Origin: Novosphingobium aquimarinum
Lineage (GTDB): Bacteria > Pseudomonadota > Alphaproteobacteria > Sphingomonadales > Sphingomonadaceae
Reading direction: 5' to 3'
Assembly (NCBI RefSeq): GCF_009746585.1
Contig: NZ_WRPO01000001.1
Span: 310,001-374,000, forward strand
Length of the DNA stretch: 64,000 nt
In this document: one piece after another, positions 18,672-28,128 of the stretch
How positions within the stretch are numbered: position 1 is the first letter of the stretch
Layout: each line of letters begins with the position of its first letter
Position numbers and translations under genes: made by a program
The notes under the pieces: model-generated
Database searches by the model: none
What the model saw: only the letters and a program-made list of their open reading frames with translations
Told to the model about the DNA's origin: nothing

Positions 18672-20983
18672 CAGAATGCCTGCCCGATCGAGACGTAGAC
18701 GTTGATCAAAGACTCACCCTTGCGTCGACCCAGCGGAGTCGCGACGTCGAGACGCATCGGTCCGAAGTTGGTGTAGAACCGCCCGCCGAGACCGACGCCG
18801 TAGCGCATGTCGGAGAACTGCGGCGTCGTCGCCGCGTAAGACTGGCCGGCATCGACAAAGCCGACGATGCCGAAGTTGCCCCAACGGTAGCGGACTTCCG
18901 CCGCCGCTTCGTTCAGGCTGCGCCCGCCGATCGGATCGCCTTCTGGATCGAGCGGGCCGAGCTTCTGGAAGCCGAAGCCGCGCACCGAGCCGCCGCCGCC
19001 CGAATAGAACCGCCGCGACGGCGCGATGTCGAACAAGTCCGCGCCTTGTATCGTACCGAAGCGAACGCGGCCGGCGAGGACGAAGCTGTTGCCGATGGGA
19101 TAATAGGCCGAGCCGTCGATCCGAGCCCGGACGTACGGATTGAAGCCCCCGCCAAGGGACCCTTCGGGCTCGATCAGCGTGGTAAGGCGGAAGCCCTTGG
19201 TCGGATTGAGCAAATCGTCGCTGGTGTCGAGGCCGAGCTGCCCCGAGATGCCGCCGATGTAATACGTCCGCCGGCGTTTCTCGCCGGCATCGAAATCGTA
19301 CGATTTTTCGGCCGTGCCGATCAGCTGCACACCGTAGGCATACGTGATCCGCTTCTGCCACAGCGGCGTCGAATCCCGGCTGATGCGAGCGGCAAGGCGG
19401 CCGGTATAGGCGTTGAAGGCATCGTAATCGGCGCGAAGGGCTTCGGCGGTGACTTCGAACGTGCGATCGCGCTTCCCGGCATTCGACCGGCGGAACGTCA
19501 CGCCCGCTCCCTGCTGCTGAGTGCCGGCGATGCCATGCACGATCAGCGCGCCTTCGGGCGGGAACATGTTGCGATGCGTCCACGATCCTTCGAGCGTGAA
19601 GCCCTGACCCGCCGCGTAGCCGGCGCTGCCGCCGATCGTGCGCGGTGGCCCTGCATCCTGGTTGACGTCGATGGTCACGAACTCGGTGCCGTCGCCCGCA
19701 GCCTCTCCGGTTCGCTTCGGCTCGACCGAGACGGTGGAAAGCAGTCCGGTAGCAACCAGCGCCTTGCGCAGATCGTCGACCATGCGGCTGTCGTAAAGTT
19801 CGCCGCGCTCGAACCGCGCGAGCACGCCCACGTGTTCGGCATCGAACGCGAGATCGCCCTCGGTAGCAAAACCGCCGAAGCGGGCGCGCGGCCCGACCGT
19901 GACCGGAAGGGTATAGTCGCCGCCACCGGTATCGGGATCGAGCAGAATGTCCCGCTGGCCGATTTCGGCGAAGGGATACCCGTTCTCGGGCAGCGCGAGC
20001 GCAAGCTGAGCCTCCGCCCCCTGCACGCGCTCGGCGACGATCGGCTCGCCCACGGTGAGCGCGAAGTTCTCGGAGATGAGATCGGCCGGCTCGGTCGGAT
20101 CGGCCTCGATCTTGATATCCGTGAAGTTGTAGCGCTTGCCGGGCGTAACTTGCAGCACCGCGATCAGCGGCGTGCCGTCTTCGGTTTCGGAGCGGTCGAT
20201 CCGCGTCGTCACCGATGGGCTGTACCAGCCTTGCGACGCGAGGATCGTCTTGAGCAGTTCGCTGTCCTCGGTCAGCCGTGCGGACAGCATCGCGACATTG
20301 GCGGCTTCCCCGTCTCCATCGCGCAACGCGGACAAGCCCTTGAATTCGCTTTCGAGATCGAGGTCGGTTTCCTCGTCGACAGCTTCGAGGCCGTCGATCT
20401 TGGTCTTGTATGCGATCTTGACCGGCTCGGCATCGTCGGTCGCATTTTCGGCGAACTCGACCGGCTGAACCTCGAACTGATCGAGCGGCGGCAAAGGCGC
20501 GCTCAGTTCGGCATCGCGGACGGGCGCGTCGCCGATCTCTTCGGTGCTGTCGCCGTCGTCCAGAGCGGGCTCGCCAAGCGGAGCGTCACTATCCGCATTC
20601 GCCGCAGTGACAGGCTTTTCGCCGGCATCGCTGGCGGCCTCGCGCGCGAGCCGCTGTTCGAACGCATCGATCGATTCGAGCGGCTTTTGCAGCTCGTCGT
20701 CATCGGCAGGATCGAGCGAAGGGATCGTATCGTTGAACTCTTCGTCCGGAATGATCGGCTCGACTTCGGGCAGGCCCGCGGGCTCGGGCGGCACGGGCAC
20801 GTCGCCCGCACGCAAATCGTCGGGCTCCGCCGTCGACAGGGTGTCTTCGGCCACGACATCCTTGCCGGACACATCGGCGGACGCTTCCTGCGCCGCAGCC
20901 GAGGTGGCGGAGAGGATCAAGGCTAACGTTATGATTCCTGAACCAAAGAGGGGCTGGATGGAACCTCGCAGCCGCTCGGTCAT
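18671..20983 (-). CDS. tamA: TamA-type outer-membrane assembly protein (BamA/TamA family)
   Basis: About 770 residues. The signal peptide MTERLRGSIQPLFGSGIITL...SAAAQ is followed by an unusual acidic, low-complexity region of about 150 residues (rich in D, E, P, A). Then come POTRA repeats (LKTILASQGWYSPSVTTRID, GKRYNFTDIKIEADP, RARFGGFATEGDLAFD) and an Omp85 16-strand barrel with GSWTHRNMFPPEGALIVHG, DLFDIAPSRRFYSGGGGSVRGFGFQ (the VRGF lid-lock motif) and VYVSIGQAF at the C terminus. It partners TamB, encoded next. The start is ambiguous: ATG at 20983 gives the best signal peptide, ATG at 21019 a longer n-region, and GTG at 21094 would crowd the divergent yihY start. No strong Shine-Dalgarno decides it. 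Confidence 0.9.
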   Translation of the reverse strand: MTERLRGSIQPLFGSGIITLALILSATSAAAQEASADVSGKDVVAEDTLSTAEPDDLRAGDVPVPPEPAGLPEVEPIIPDEEFNDTIPSLDPADDDELQKPLESIDAFEQRLAREAASDAGEKPVTAANADSDAPLGEPALDDGDSTEEIGDAPVRDAELSAPLPPLDQFEVQPVEFAENATDDAEPVKIAYKTKIDGLEAVDEETDLDLESEFKGLSALRDGDGEAANVAMLSARLTEDSELLKTILASQGWYSPSVTTRIDRSETEDGTPLIAVLQVTPGKRYNFTDIKIEADPTEPADLISENFALTVGEPIVAERVQGAEAQLALALPENGYPFAEIGQRDILLDPDTGGGDYTLPVTVGPRARFGGFATEGDLAFDAEHVGVLARFERGELYDSRMVDDLRKALVATGLLSTVSVEPKRTGEAAGDGTEFVTIDVNQDAGPPRTIGGSAGYAAGQGFTLEGSWTHRNMFPPEGALIVHGIAGTQQQGAGVTFRRSNAGKRDRTFEVTAEALRADYDAFNAYTGRLAARISRDSTPLWQKRITYAYGVQLIGTAEKSYDFDAGEKRRRTYYIGGISGQLGLDTSDDLLNPTKGFRLTTLIEPEGSLGGGFNPYVRARIDGSAYYPIGNSFVLAGRVRFGTIQGADLFDIAPSRRFYSGGGGSVRGFGFQKLGPLDPEGDPIGGRSLNEAAAEVRYRWGNFGIVGFVDAGQSYAATTPQFSDMRYGVGLGGRFYTNFGPMRLDVATPLGRRKGESLINVYVSIGQAF

Positions 20984-21105
20984 TTGCTTCGACGTGCCAA
21001 GTATGATCTGCTTCCCCATGCCGGCAATCCGGCGGCGCGGACCCCATCCGATCCGTAATCGCACGTGAACTAAAAAGTTCCCAAAATCAATCACCGAGGG
21101 CCCAA

Positions 21106-22176
21106 ATGAGCGAAACCGCTACATCGCCGAAATCCAATCCCGGCGCGACCGCGAGAGCCCCCTGGAAAATGCCCGCCAAGGCTTGGTGGCAAATCGCCAA
21201 GCGCGTCTACGTCATGATTGGTTTTCACGAATTGGGACTGCTCGCTGCCGGTCTTGCTTTCTTTACATTTCTTGCGCTCACTCCGCTGATCGCGGCAACC
21301 GTCATGATGTACGGTCTCGTGGGCGATCCCGAGACCGTGCAAAACCAGATGCAGGCGATCGTCAACGTAGTACCGTCCGATGCCGCCACTCTCATCGAAG
21401 AGCAGTTGCTGCAAATCGTCAGCACCAGCTCGAGCGTGACGGGTCTGGCGCTGGTTATCGCGCTGTTCTTCGCCATTTACGGCGGGATGCGCGCCGCGAA
21501 CGGCATGATCAGTGCCCTGAACATCATTAACGACGAGCATGAGACTCGCAGTTTCATCACGATCACTCTTCGCGCCGCCGGCCTCACTCTCGCGGCGATT
21601 CTGATTGCGCTGACCGGCGTGCTCAGCGGTGGCGTGTTCGCCTGGCTGCAGACGCAGACCAGCGTGTTGCTCGGCGAATCGACGCAGTTCCTGTTCAAGA
21701 TCCTGACGTGGAGCGCTGCGATCCTGCTCGGCACCACGGGTTTCGCGCTGATCATGCGCTACGGCCCTGACCGCCGGCCGGCGAAGTGGAAATGGCTGAC
21801 GCCCGGATCGTTGCTGGCCACCATCCTGTGGATCGCGATCTCGTTCGGCTTTTCGCTCTACGTGGCGTATATCAGCGACTACAACGCGACGTACGGCTCG
21901 CTTTCGGCGATCGTCGTGTTCCTCATGTGGCTGTTCCTGAGCGCCTATGGCGTGCTGGTCGGCGCGCTGCTCAATGCCGAGATCGAGCGGCAGATCGTCA
22001 TCGATACCACGATCGGCCCCGACCGCCCCGTGGGCGAGCGCGGCGCGAGCCTCGCCGACGTCGTCGACGATACCGTCCCCACGACCGAATCCCTCGAAAA
22101 ACGCCGCCGGCGCCATGCCGAGCGCGCGCGTCGCAAGCACGAAACCGACGACGAGTCGCTCGAAGCCGAGGCCTAG
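21106..22176 (+). CDS. YihY/BrkB family inner-membrane protein
   Basis: A 356-residue polytopic membrane protein of the YihY/virulence factor BrkB family (PF03631). Roughly six transmembrane helices lie between residues 40 and 290: GLLAAGLAFFTFLALTPLIA (about 44), SVTGLALVIALFFAIYGGMR (about 110), LTLAAILIALTGVLSGGVFA (about 163), AAILLGTTGFALIM (about 206), PGSLLATILWIAISFGFSLY (about 232) and SAIVVFLMWLFLSAYGVLVG (about 267). Family signatures include YNATYGSLSAIVVFLMWL and GALLNAEIERQ. The C-terminal tail is charged and cytosolic. The old RNase BN label for this family is not supported. It is transcribed divergently from tamA; function is unknown. Confidence 0.9.
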   Translation: MSETATSPKSNPGATARAPWKMPAKAWWQIAKRVYVMIGFHELGLLAAGLAFFTFLALTPLIAATVMMYGLVGDPETVQNQMQAIVNVVPSDAATLIEEQLLQIVSTSSSVTGLALVIALFFAIYGGMRAANGMISALNIINDEHETRSFITITLRAAGLTLAAILIALTGVLSGGVFAWLQTQTSVLLGESTQFLFKILTWSAAILLGTTGFALIMRYGPDRRPAKWKWLTPGSLLATILWIAISFGFSLYVAYISDYNATYGSLSAIVVFLMWLFLSAYGVLVGALLNAEIERQIVIDTTIGPDRPVGERGASLADVVDDTVPTTESLEKRRRRHAERARRKHETDDESLEAEA

Positions 22177-22428
22177 GAGCCCCGCACGCAATCCCACAGC
22201 GCAAACGCGAGTACGGTAGAATTGCGATTGTCCGACTTCGGGCTTGCATCGGAGGGCAGCGGCGAACAGCCGGGGCGTTGAAATTCCGCCCAAGCATGAT
22301 CGGGGACCTTATCCGCGCCGAGCCCGCCTTCTTTCGGCCCCCCTGCTTCGGGCGAGAGCACCGCTCCGCCCCTTGGCGGCGGAGCCGAAGCTGCCTATCG
22401 CACACCAAGCGAAGAGGAGCCCCCAGCC
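22177..22428. other. intergenic region before the enoyl-CoA hydratase gene
   Basis: 252 bases without a convincing gene. It holds a hairpin at 22363-22385 (GCTCCGCC with GGCGGAGC) lacking a T-run, and the Shine-Dalgarno GAGGAG just before the downstream ATG. No palindromic operator or repeat family was recognised. Confidence 0.4.
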
Positions 22429-23238
22429 ATGTCGAACCCCAGCGCCGTTCTCTACGAAGCCGTCGAGGACGGCGTAGTGCTGATCACGCTGAACCGACCC
22501 GAAATTCGCAATCCCATTTCCGATCCCGAGATGATCGAGGCGCTCCTGACCACTCTTGCTCGACTCGACAGCGATCCCGCTGCCCGAGTCGCGATCCTGA
22601 CGGGAGCAGGCAAAGGCTTCTCATCCGGCGGTAATATTCGCGAGATGAAAGCGGGCGGCAATCTCAACGCCGGGTCGCCGGTGGCGACGCGACTCGCCTA
22701 CAAGCGCGGAATTCAGCGGTTGCCGATGGCGTTCGCCGCGCTTGAAGTGCCGGTCATCGCCGCGGTCAATGGCGCGGCGATGGGCGCCGGCTGTGACCTG
22801 GCGTGCATGTGCGACCTCAGGATCGCCGCCGAGGGCGCCGTCTTCGCTGAGAGTTTCGTTAAGCTTGGCCTGATTGCGGGCGACGGCGGATCCTGGCTGC
22901 TGCCGCGCGTGGTCGGCTGGTCGAAAGCGGCGGAAATGGCGCTGACCGGCGATCCGATCGATGCCGCCGAGGCGCTTTCGTTTGGGCTTGTTTCCAAAGT
23001 CGTCCCGCCAGAGCAATTGCATGAGGCAGCTCTCGCCCTGGCGCGACGGATCGCAGCCAATCCGCCGCATGCCGTGCGGATGACCAAGCGGCTGCTGTGG
23101 GAAGGCCGACGCGCCGATCTCGCGACAGTGCTCGAAATGGCAGCGGCGATGCAGGCAAATGTCCACATGACCCGCGATCATGCGGAAGCGGTCGACGCAT
23201 TTCTGGAAAAACGCCGCCCCGATTTCGACGGCACTTGA
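22429..23238 (+). CDS. enoyl-CoA hydratase/isomerase (crotonase) family protein
   Basis: A 269-residue crotonase-fold enzyme acting on acyl-CoA thioesters. Oxyanion-hole segments are ILTGAGKGFSSGGNIREMKA (about 57-76) and VNGAAMGAGCDLACMCDLRI (about 109-128). The general-acid/base region AESFVKLGLIAGDGGSWLLP (about 140-159) keeps the Glu of AESF and the Asp of GDGG, as in many 2-enoyl-CoA hydratases. The C terminus has the usual trimerisation helices (AANPPHAVRMTKRLLWEG). GAGGAG precedes the ATG. No other beta-oxidation gene is adjacent, so the substrate chain length is unknown. Confidence 0.9.
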   Translation: MSNPSAVLYEAVEDGVVLITLNRPEIRNPISDPEMIEALLTTLARLDSDPAARVAILTGAGKGFSSGGNIREMKAGGNLNAGSPVATRLAYKRGIQRLPMAFAALEVPVIAAVNGAAMGAGCDLACMCDLRIAAEGAVFAESFVKLGLIAGDGGSWLLPRVVGWSKAAEMALTGDPIDAAEALSFGLVSKVVPPEQLHEAALALARRIAANPPHAVRMTKRLLWEGRRADLATVLEMAAAMQANVHMTRDHAEAVDAFLEKRRPDFDGT

Positions 23239-23245
23239 TTACAAT

Positions 23246-23281
23246 GTGAATTCATCATATTCACTTCACATCATAATGTGA
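23246..23281 (+). promoter_or_regulatory. two AT-rich inverted repeats upstream of the HTH-RibB gene (candidate operator)
   Basis: In a 56-base intergenic gap, GTGAA (23246-23250) is inverted as TTCAC (23260-23264), and TCACAT (23266-23271) is inverted as ATGTGA (23276-23281) around CATA. The region is far more AT-rich than its surroundings and ends 13 bases before the ATG, just upstream of the GGGAG ribosome-binding site. The downstream protein begins with a helix-turn-helix domain, so an autoregulatory operator is plausible. A promoter role is not shown. Confidence 0.5.
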
Positions 23282-23294
23282 TGGGAGTGGGAGC

Positions 23295-24596
23295 ATGGCG
23301 GCAAATGTCATCGAAAAGGTTCGAAAGCTTGTCAGCGAAGGCGGAATGAGCAAATCCGGGCTTGCCCGCGCAGCCGGACTCCACGCGAACACTCTGCGCG
23401 ATTGCACGCAGGACGATTGGAACCCGACCGCCGACACACTGGGCAAACTGGAGCGCGTTCTCTTTTCGAACGATGAACGCCCGGCGCTCGTGCCCATCGA
23501 GGAAATCATCGACGAGGCCCGCAATGGCCGGATGTTCGTTCTGGTCGACGACGAGGATCGCGAGAACGAAGGCGATCTCGTCATCCCCGCGCAAATGGTA
23601 ACGCCGTCCTCGATCAATTTCATGGCGACGCATGGACGCGGGTTGATCTGCTTGTCGCTGACGAGCGAGCGCTGCGCTCAACTCGGCCTCGAGCCGATGA
23701 GCCGTAACAACGGCACTCATTACGAAACCGCTTTCACCATCTCGATCGAAGCGCGCGAAGGTGTCACCACCGGCATTTCCGCTGCGGATCGGGCGCGCAC
23801 CGTGTCGGTCGCCATCGACGGCAGCAAGGGGCGGGACGATATCGTCACCCCGGGACACGTCTTTCCTCTGCGCGCGCGCCCCGGCGGCGTTCTGGTACGC
23901 GCCGGCCATACCGAAGCCGCGGTCGATATTTCGCGACTGGCCGGGCTCAATCCCTCGGGCGTGATCTGCGAGATCATGCGCGATGACGGCACGATGGCGC
24001 GGATGGACGACCTCATGGCGTTCGCGCGGCTTCACGACCTCAAGATCGGCACGATCCGCGATCTCATCGCCTATCGCCGCAAGCACGACCGGATGCTGGA
24101 GAAGAGAGGCGAGATCCAGTTCTCGAGCCGTTACGGTGGCCAGTGGACCGCCCGCACATATTTCAACCGCGCGACCGGCGACGAGACGATGACGCTGATC
24201 AAAGGCCACATCGATCCTTCCAGGCCGACGCTGGTGCGCATGCACACGCTTTCGGTCTTCGCCGATATTCTGGGTGAAGAGCAAGGCGACAGGGCGGACC
24301 TGTTGCACCGTTCGATGGAACTGATCGCCAAGGAAGGGGCCGGCGTGATCGTGCTGATCAATCGTCCGATGACCCAGTTTTTGAGCCGGACGATCGACAT
24401 CAAGCAACGCGTCAAGGCGGGCGAGATCCCGGATTTGGAGGAACTGCGCGACTACGGTGTGGGCGCGCAGATTCTCGCGGAACTGGGGGTCCACGACATG
24501 GTCCTTTTGACTAACACGCACCATTCGCTGGTTGCGCTCGAGGGATACGGATTGAGCATCGTCGGTGAACGACCGATCGACGACGGAGGAAATTAG
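23295..24596 (+). CDS. ribB: HTH domain fused to RibB (DHBP synthase) and a degenerate RibA-like domain
   Basis: A 433-residue fusion. Residues 1-60 form an XRE-like helix-turn-helix ([20 protein letters not shown]). Residues 68-265 are 3,4-dihydroxy-2-butanone-4-phosphate synthase, making the four-carbon riboflavin precursor from ribulose 5-phosphate; key motifs are [45 protein letters not shown] and [15 protein letters not shown] with H-T-E-A. Residues 270-425 have the GTP cyclohydrolase II fold ([40 protein letters not shown]) but lack the Cys zinc ligands expected in SEC...RCDCG, so that domain is probably catalytically dead. Lumazine synthase follows 4 bases downstream, confirming the riboflavin context. 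RibA activity must come from elsewhere. Confidence 0.92.
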   Translation: MAANVIEKVRKLVSEGGMSKSGLARAAGLHANTLRDCTQDDWNPTADTLGKLERVLFSNDERPALVPIEEIIDEARNGRMFVLVDDEDRENEGDLVIPAQMVTPSSINFMATHGRGLICLSLTSERCAQLGLEPMSRNNGTHYETAFTISIEAREGVTTGISAADRARTVSVAIDGSKGRDDIVTPGHVFPLRARPGGVLVRAGHTEAAVDISRLAGLNPSGVICEIMRDDGTMARMDDLMAFARLHDLKIGTIRDLIAYRRKHDRMLEKRGEIQFSSRYGGQWTARTYFNRATGDETMTLIKGHIDPSRPTLVRMHTLSVFADILGEEQGDRADLLHRSMELIAKEGAGVIVLINRPMTQFLSRTIDIKQRVKAGEIPDLEELRDYGVGAQILAELGVHDMVLLTNTHHSLVALEGYGLSIVGERPIDDGGN

Positions 24597-24600
24597 GCAC

Positions 24601-25029
24601 ATGGCAAAGATACTCATCGTCGAAGCGCGCTTTTACGAGCACCTCAATGACATGCTTATTGCGGGCGCCGTGCAGGCCATCGAGTCGGCAGGCCATGACT
24701 ACGAAGTGGTCACCGTTCCCGGCGCGCTGGAAATTCCCGCCGCCATCTCGCTGGCACACGAATCCGGGCAATTCGATGGCTTCGTCGCCATCGGCGTCGT
24801 GATCCGTGGCGAGACGTACCACTTCGAAATCGTCGCCGGAGAAAGTGCGCGCGGTCTCATGGCGCTGACCATGGACGGCGTCGCCATCGGCAACGGGATC
24901 CTGACGGTCGAGAACGAGGAACAAGCGCTCGTTCGGGCCGACCACACCCAGAAGGACAAGGGTGGCGAAGCGGCACGCGCCGCGCTTGCGCTCATGCAGC
25001 TCGCCAAGAGGTTCGACGCAAATGGTTAA
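24601..25029 (+). CDS. ribH: 6,7-dimethyl-8-ribityllumazine synthase
   Basis: A 142-residue lumazine synthase that condenses the RibB product with 5-amino-6-ribitylaminouracil in the penultimate riboflavin step. Family motifs: [20 protein letters not shown] at the N terminus, [17 protein letters not shown] (about 40), [20 protein letters not shown] (about 61) with the active-site His, [11 protein letters not shown], and [16 protein letters not shown] (about 100). The start is the ATG 4 bases after the ribB stop; GGAGG spans the preceding stop region. It is co-transcribed with the HTH-RibB gene. Confidence 0.95.
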   Translation: MAKILIVEARFYEHLNDMLIAGAVQAIESAGHDYEVVTVPGALEIPAAISLAHESGQFDGFVAIGVVIRGETYHFEIVAGESARGLMALTMDGVAIGNGILTVENEEQALVRADHTQKDKGGEAARAALALMQLAKRFDANG

Positions 25030-25268
25030 CACGGCTCTCCATTTTGAACCGCGATAGCGTTGCAACCGCCTCGCCAACCTCGTAGATGTGCATAAATAGA
25101 ACGATGGAGATCAACCGAACCTGACCGGCAAGATCCTTGAGAAGATCGTTGACGAATTCGGTGAATTCACACCGTAATGGATATATTAAGAATGAGATGC
25201 GGCAGTGGTCGGGATTCCACGCGCATTTGATGGGTCGCACCATGGGATTTCTACGCGCGGACGTCGAA

Positions 25269-25460
25269 ATGCCAACAGAACTGGAGAAAACAGTCGTGGC
25301 ATCGATCCGCGAAGCACGTCGCCTCGCCAATGAACTATCCGCCAAAATCCCTGAACTCGAGCGCTGCGGGGCCCTTCTAGCCGCCGCGCATTTACAGACG
25401 TGCGTCGACACCCTGTGTAAGCAGTTCGACATAGCGCGTATTACCTCCACTTCCGACTAG
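25269..25460 (+). CDS. small hypothetical helical protein
   Basis: A possible 63-residue cytosolic protein, MPTELEKTVVASIREARRLA then a helix through ELERCGALLAAAHLQTCVDTLCKQFD. The amphipathic pattern (RRLANEL, LLAAAHLQTCVDTL) looks coded rather than random. In-frame ATGs at 25230 and 25242 could extend it. No convincing Shine-Dalgarno precedes any of them. It lies in a poorly coding stretch between ribH and a truncated regulator. No family recognised. Confidence 0.4.
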   Translation: MPTELEKTVVASIREARRLANELSAKIPELERCGALLAAAHLQTCVDTLCKQFDIARITSTSD

Positions 25461-25632
25461 CATCACGGCGACCTGCCCCGGCAAACGTGATCTTGTGCCG
25501 ATGGGAACAGGGCAAACGAACTTTCACATTGACGTCCAACCTGCTGTTTTTGCAGATGGAGTCGTTTGCTTAGGCCTCGGGCTGGGTGCGAGTGACCGGT
25601 GCCGCATGTCCGGAACGCAGTACCGGTTGTGG

Positions 25633-26079
25633 ATGAAATCGACACCTATGGACACGCGCGAAGAGATCATGCGCAATCGCGCAAGAGCCAGTCGCCTCAT
25701 CGGCGTCGCCAACGAACTTCTCGCCATGGCGCATGACCTCGAAAAGGCGGTCGTCAGCCAAGAAGGTCAGCCCGTACCCATTTCTGCAGCCCGGCGGAGC
25801 CCGTCGCTGCGAGAGAATCCGGCGGAGGATCATCCGCTCTGGGGCGAATTGGCGCGGCAGGCTTATGCGGACCGCCGCCGCCGCCCCAAGATCTTCGCCA
25901 ACGAAGACCTGTTCGGCGAACCGGCCTGGGATATCCTGCTGGATCTCTTCATCGCCGAGAAAGAGCGCCGCCGTGTTTCGGTGACGAGTGCCTGCATTGG
26001 ATCGGCGGTGCCTTCGACCAAAGTCAGCCGATCGATCATACTGAACAGCGCGCAGCACGAAGCCGCTGCGGGCGGCTAG
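25633..26079 (+). pseudogene. winged-helix (MarR-like) regulator, truncated after the recognition helix begins
   Basis: A 148-residue ORF. It has an N-terminal helical segment (MDTREEIMRNRARASRLIGV, LLAMAHDLEKAVV), a linker, then LFGEPAWDILLDLFIAEKER and RRVSVTSACIGSAVPST, the first part of a winged helix-turn-helix known from Sphingomonad MarR-like regulators. Intact homologues would continue with a TALRWI-like recognition helix and a wing. Here the frame changes character to KVSRSIILNSAQHEAAAGG and stops, with no recognisable remainder in other frames downstream. It is probably a degraded or truncated regulator. The start is uncertain (ATG 25606, 25633 or 25648). Confidence 0.55.
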
Positions 26080-26140
26080 AGAGGTTAAGCCACCTCCAGC
26101 CCTGCCCGCCTCGGCCCCGCCTAAGAATTAGCCTGCCGGA

Positions 26141-27445
<1,305 letters not shown>

Positions 27446-27485
27446 CTATGCCGCGACTTTGCGGCTTTGGCGGCGTCATAGCAGC

Positions 27486-27510
27486 GGAACTTTCGCAGGC
27501 AAGTTGCGTT
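27486..27510 (+). promoter_or_regulatory. EcfG-type (general stress response) promoter
   Basis: GGAAC (27486-27490), a 16-base spacer, then CGTT (27507-27510) exactly match the -35/-10 consensus of alphaproteobacterial EcfG sigma factors (GGAAC-N16/17-CGTT). It points towards the four-gene membrane-protein cluster, 89 bases before the first ATG. Confidence 0.8.
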
Positions 27511-27598
27511 GCAGCACTAAGACGGAATGTGCGATACCGTGCACTTGTCCGTACTACCGTGCCATCCCGTCTGGGGTAATAAGGAGGAAACGAGAGCC

Positions 27599-28099
27599 AT
27601 GGTCGATCCTGAAATCACAGCGGAAGCTGCTGACACCGCCGCAAAGAATCACTTCGCCAAGGCCGTCGAGGAAGCGAAAGCCGGCGCACAGGCGCTCGGC
27701 AAGGAAGCGCAGGCCCGTGCCGACGAATATCGCGGCAAGTTCTACGACAAGAAGGAAGGCCTGAGCTCAGACGCCAAGGTGAAGTCGGACGAGGCCCGGG
27801 AAAGGGCCTTCATGTTCGCCAACGAAGGCAAGGCCAAGACCAGCCAGGCGATGACTTCGGTCAGCAAGATGATCGAAGACAACGCGGCCGTGATCGACGA
27901 GAAGGTCGGCGTGAAGTACGGCGATTATGCGCGGGGCGCTGCGAGCTCCATCAACGGCGCGGCCCTGCGGCTCGACGAAAAGACGCTCGATGAACTGGGC
28001 GAAGATGCGAAGGCCTTCGTCCGCCAGAGCCCGGCGCTCGCCGTCGGCATGGCTGCCGCGACGGGCTTCTTTCTGGGACGTCTGTTCAAGGGCAAGTGA
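27599..28099 (+). CDS. YqjD/ElaB-like (DUF883-type) tail-anchored protein
   Basis: A 166-residue protein with a long charged, Ala-rich helical region (residues 5-130, for example AVEEAKAGAQALGKEAQARA) and a single C-terminal membrane segment, SPALAVGMAAATGFFLGRLFKGK. This is the DUF883/YqjD pattern; E. coli YqjD is an inner-membrane, ribosome-associated protein of stationary phase. AAGGAGG lies about 11 bases before the ATG. It is first in a cluster of four overlapping genes behind an EcfG promoter, so stress induction is likely. The family link rests on architecture and the C-terminal motif, not on detailed similarity. Confidence 0.75.
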   Translation: MVDPEITAEAADTAAKNHFAKAVEEAKAGAQALGKEAQARADEYRGKFYDKKEGLSSDAKVKSDEARERAFMFANEGKAKTSQAMTSVSKMIEDNAAVIDEKVGVKYGDYARGAASSINGAALRLDEKTLDELGEDAKAFVRQSPALAVGMAAATGFFLGRLFKGK

Positions 28100-28128
28100 A
28101 GCCGCGCGAGGGGGGCGGATTGCAAGAA

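Noticed and set aside
20960..20984. Second EcfG-like promoter (GGAAC, 16 bases, then CATT) about 120 bases upstream of the YihY gene
   Set aside because: The -10 element should be CGTT; CATT is a mismatch, and the site lies within the tamA coding region, so chance is likely.
23239..23294. FMN riboswitch upstream of the riboflavin gene
   Set aside because: The gap is only 56 bases and AT-rich, with none of the conserved FMN-aptamer segments; it is too short for the full aptamer.
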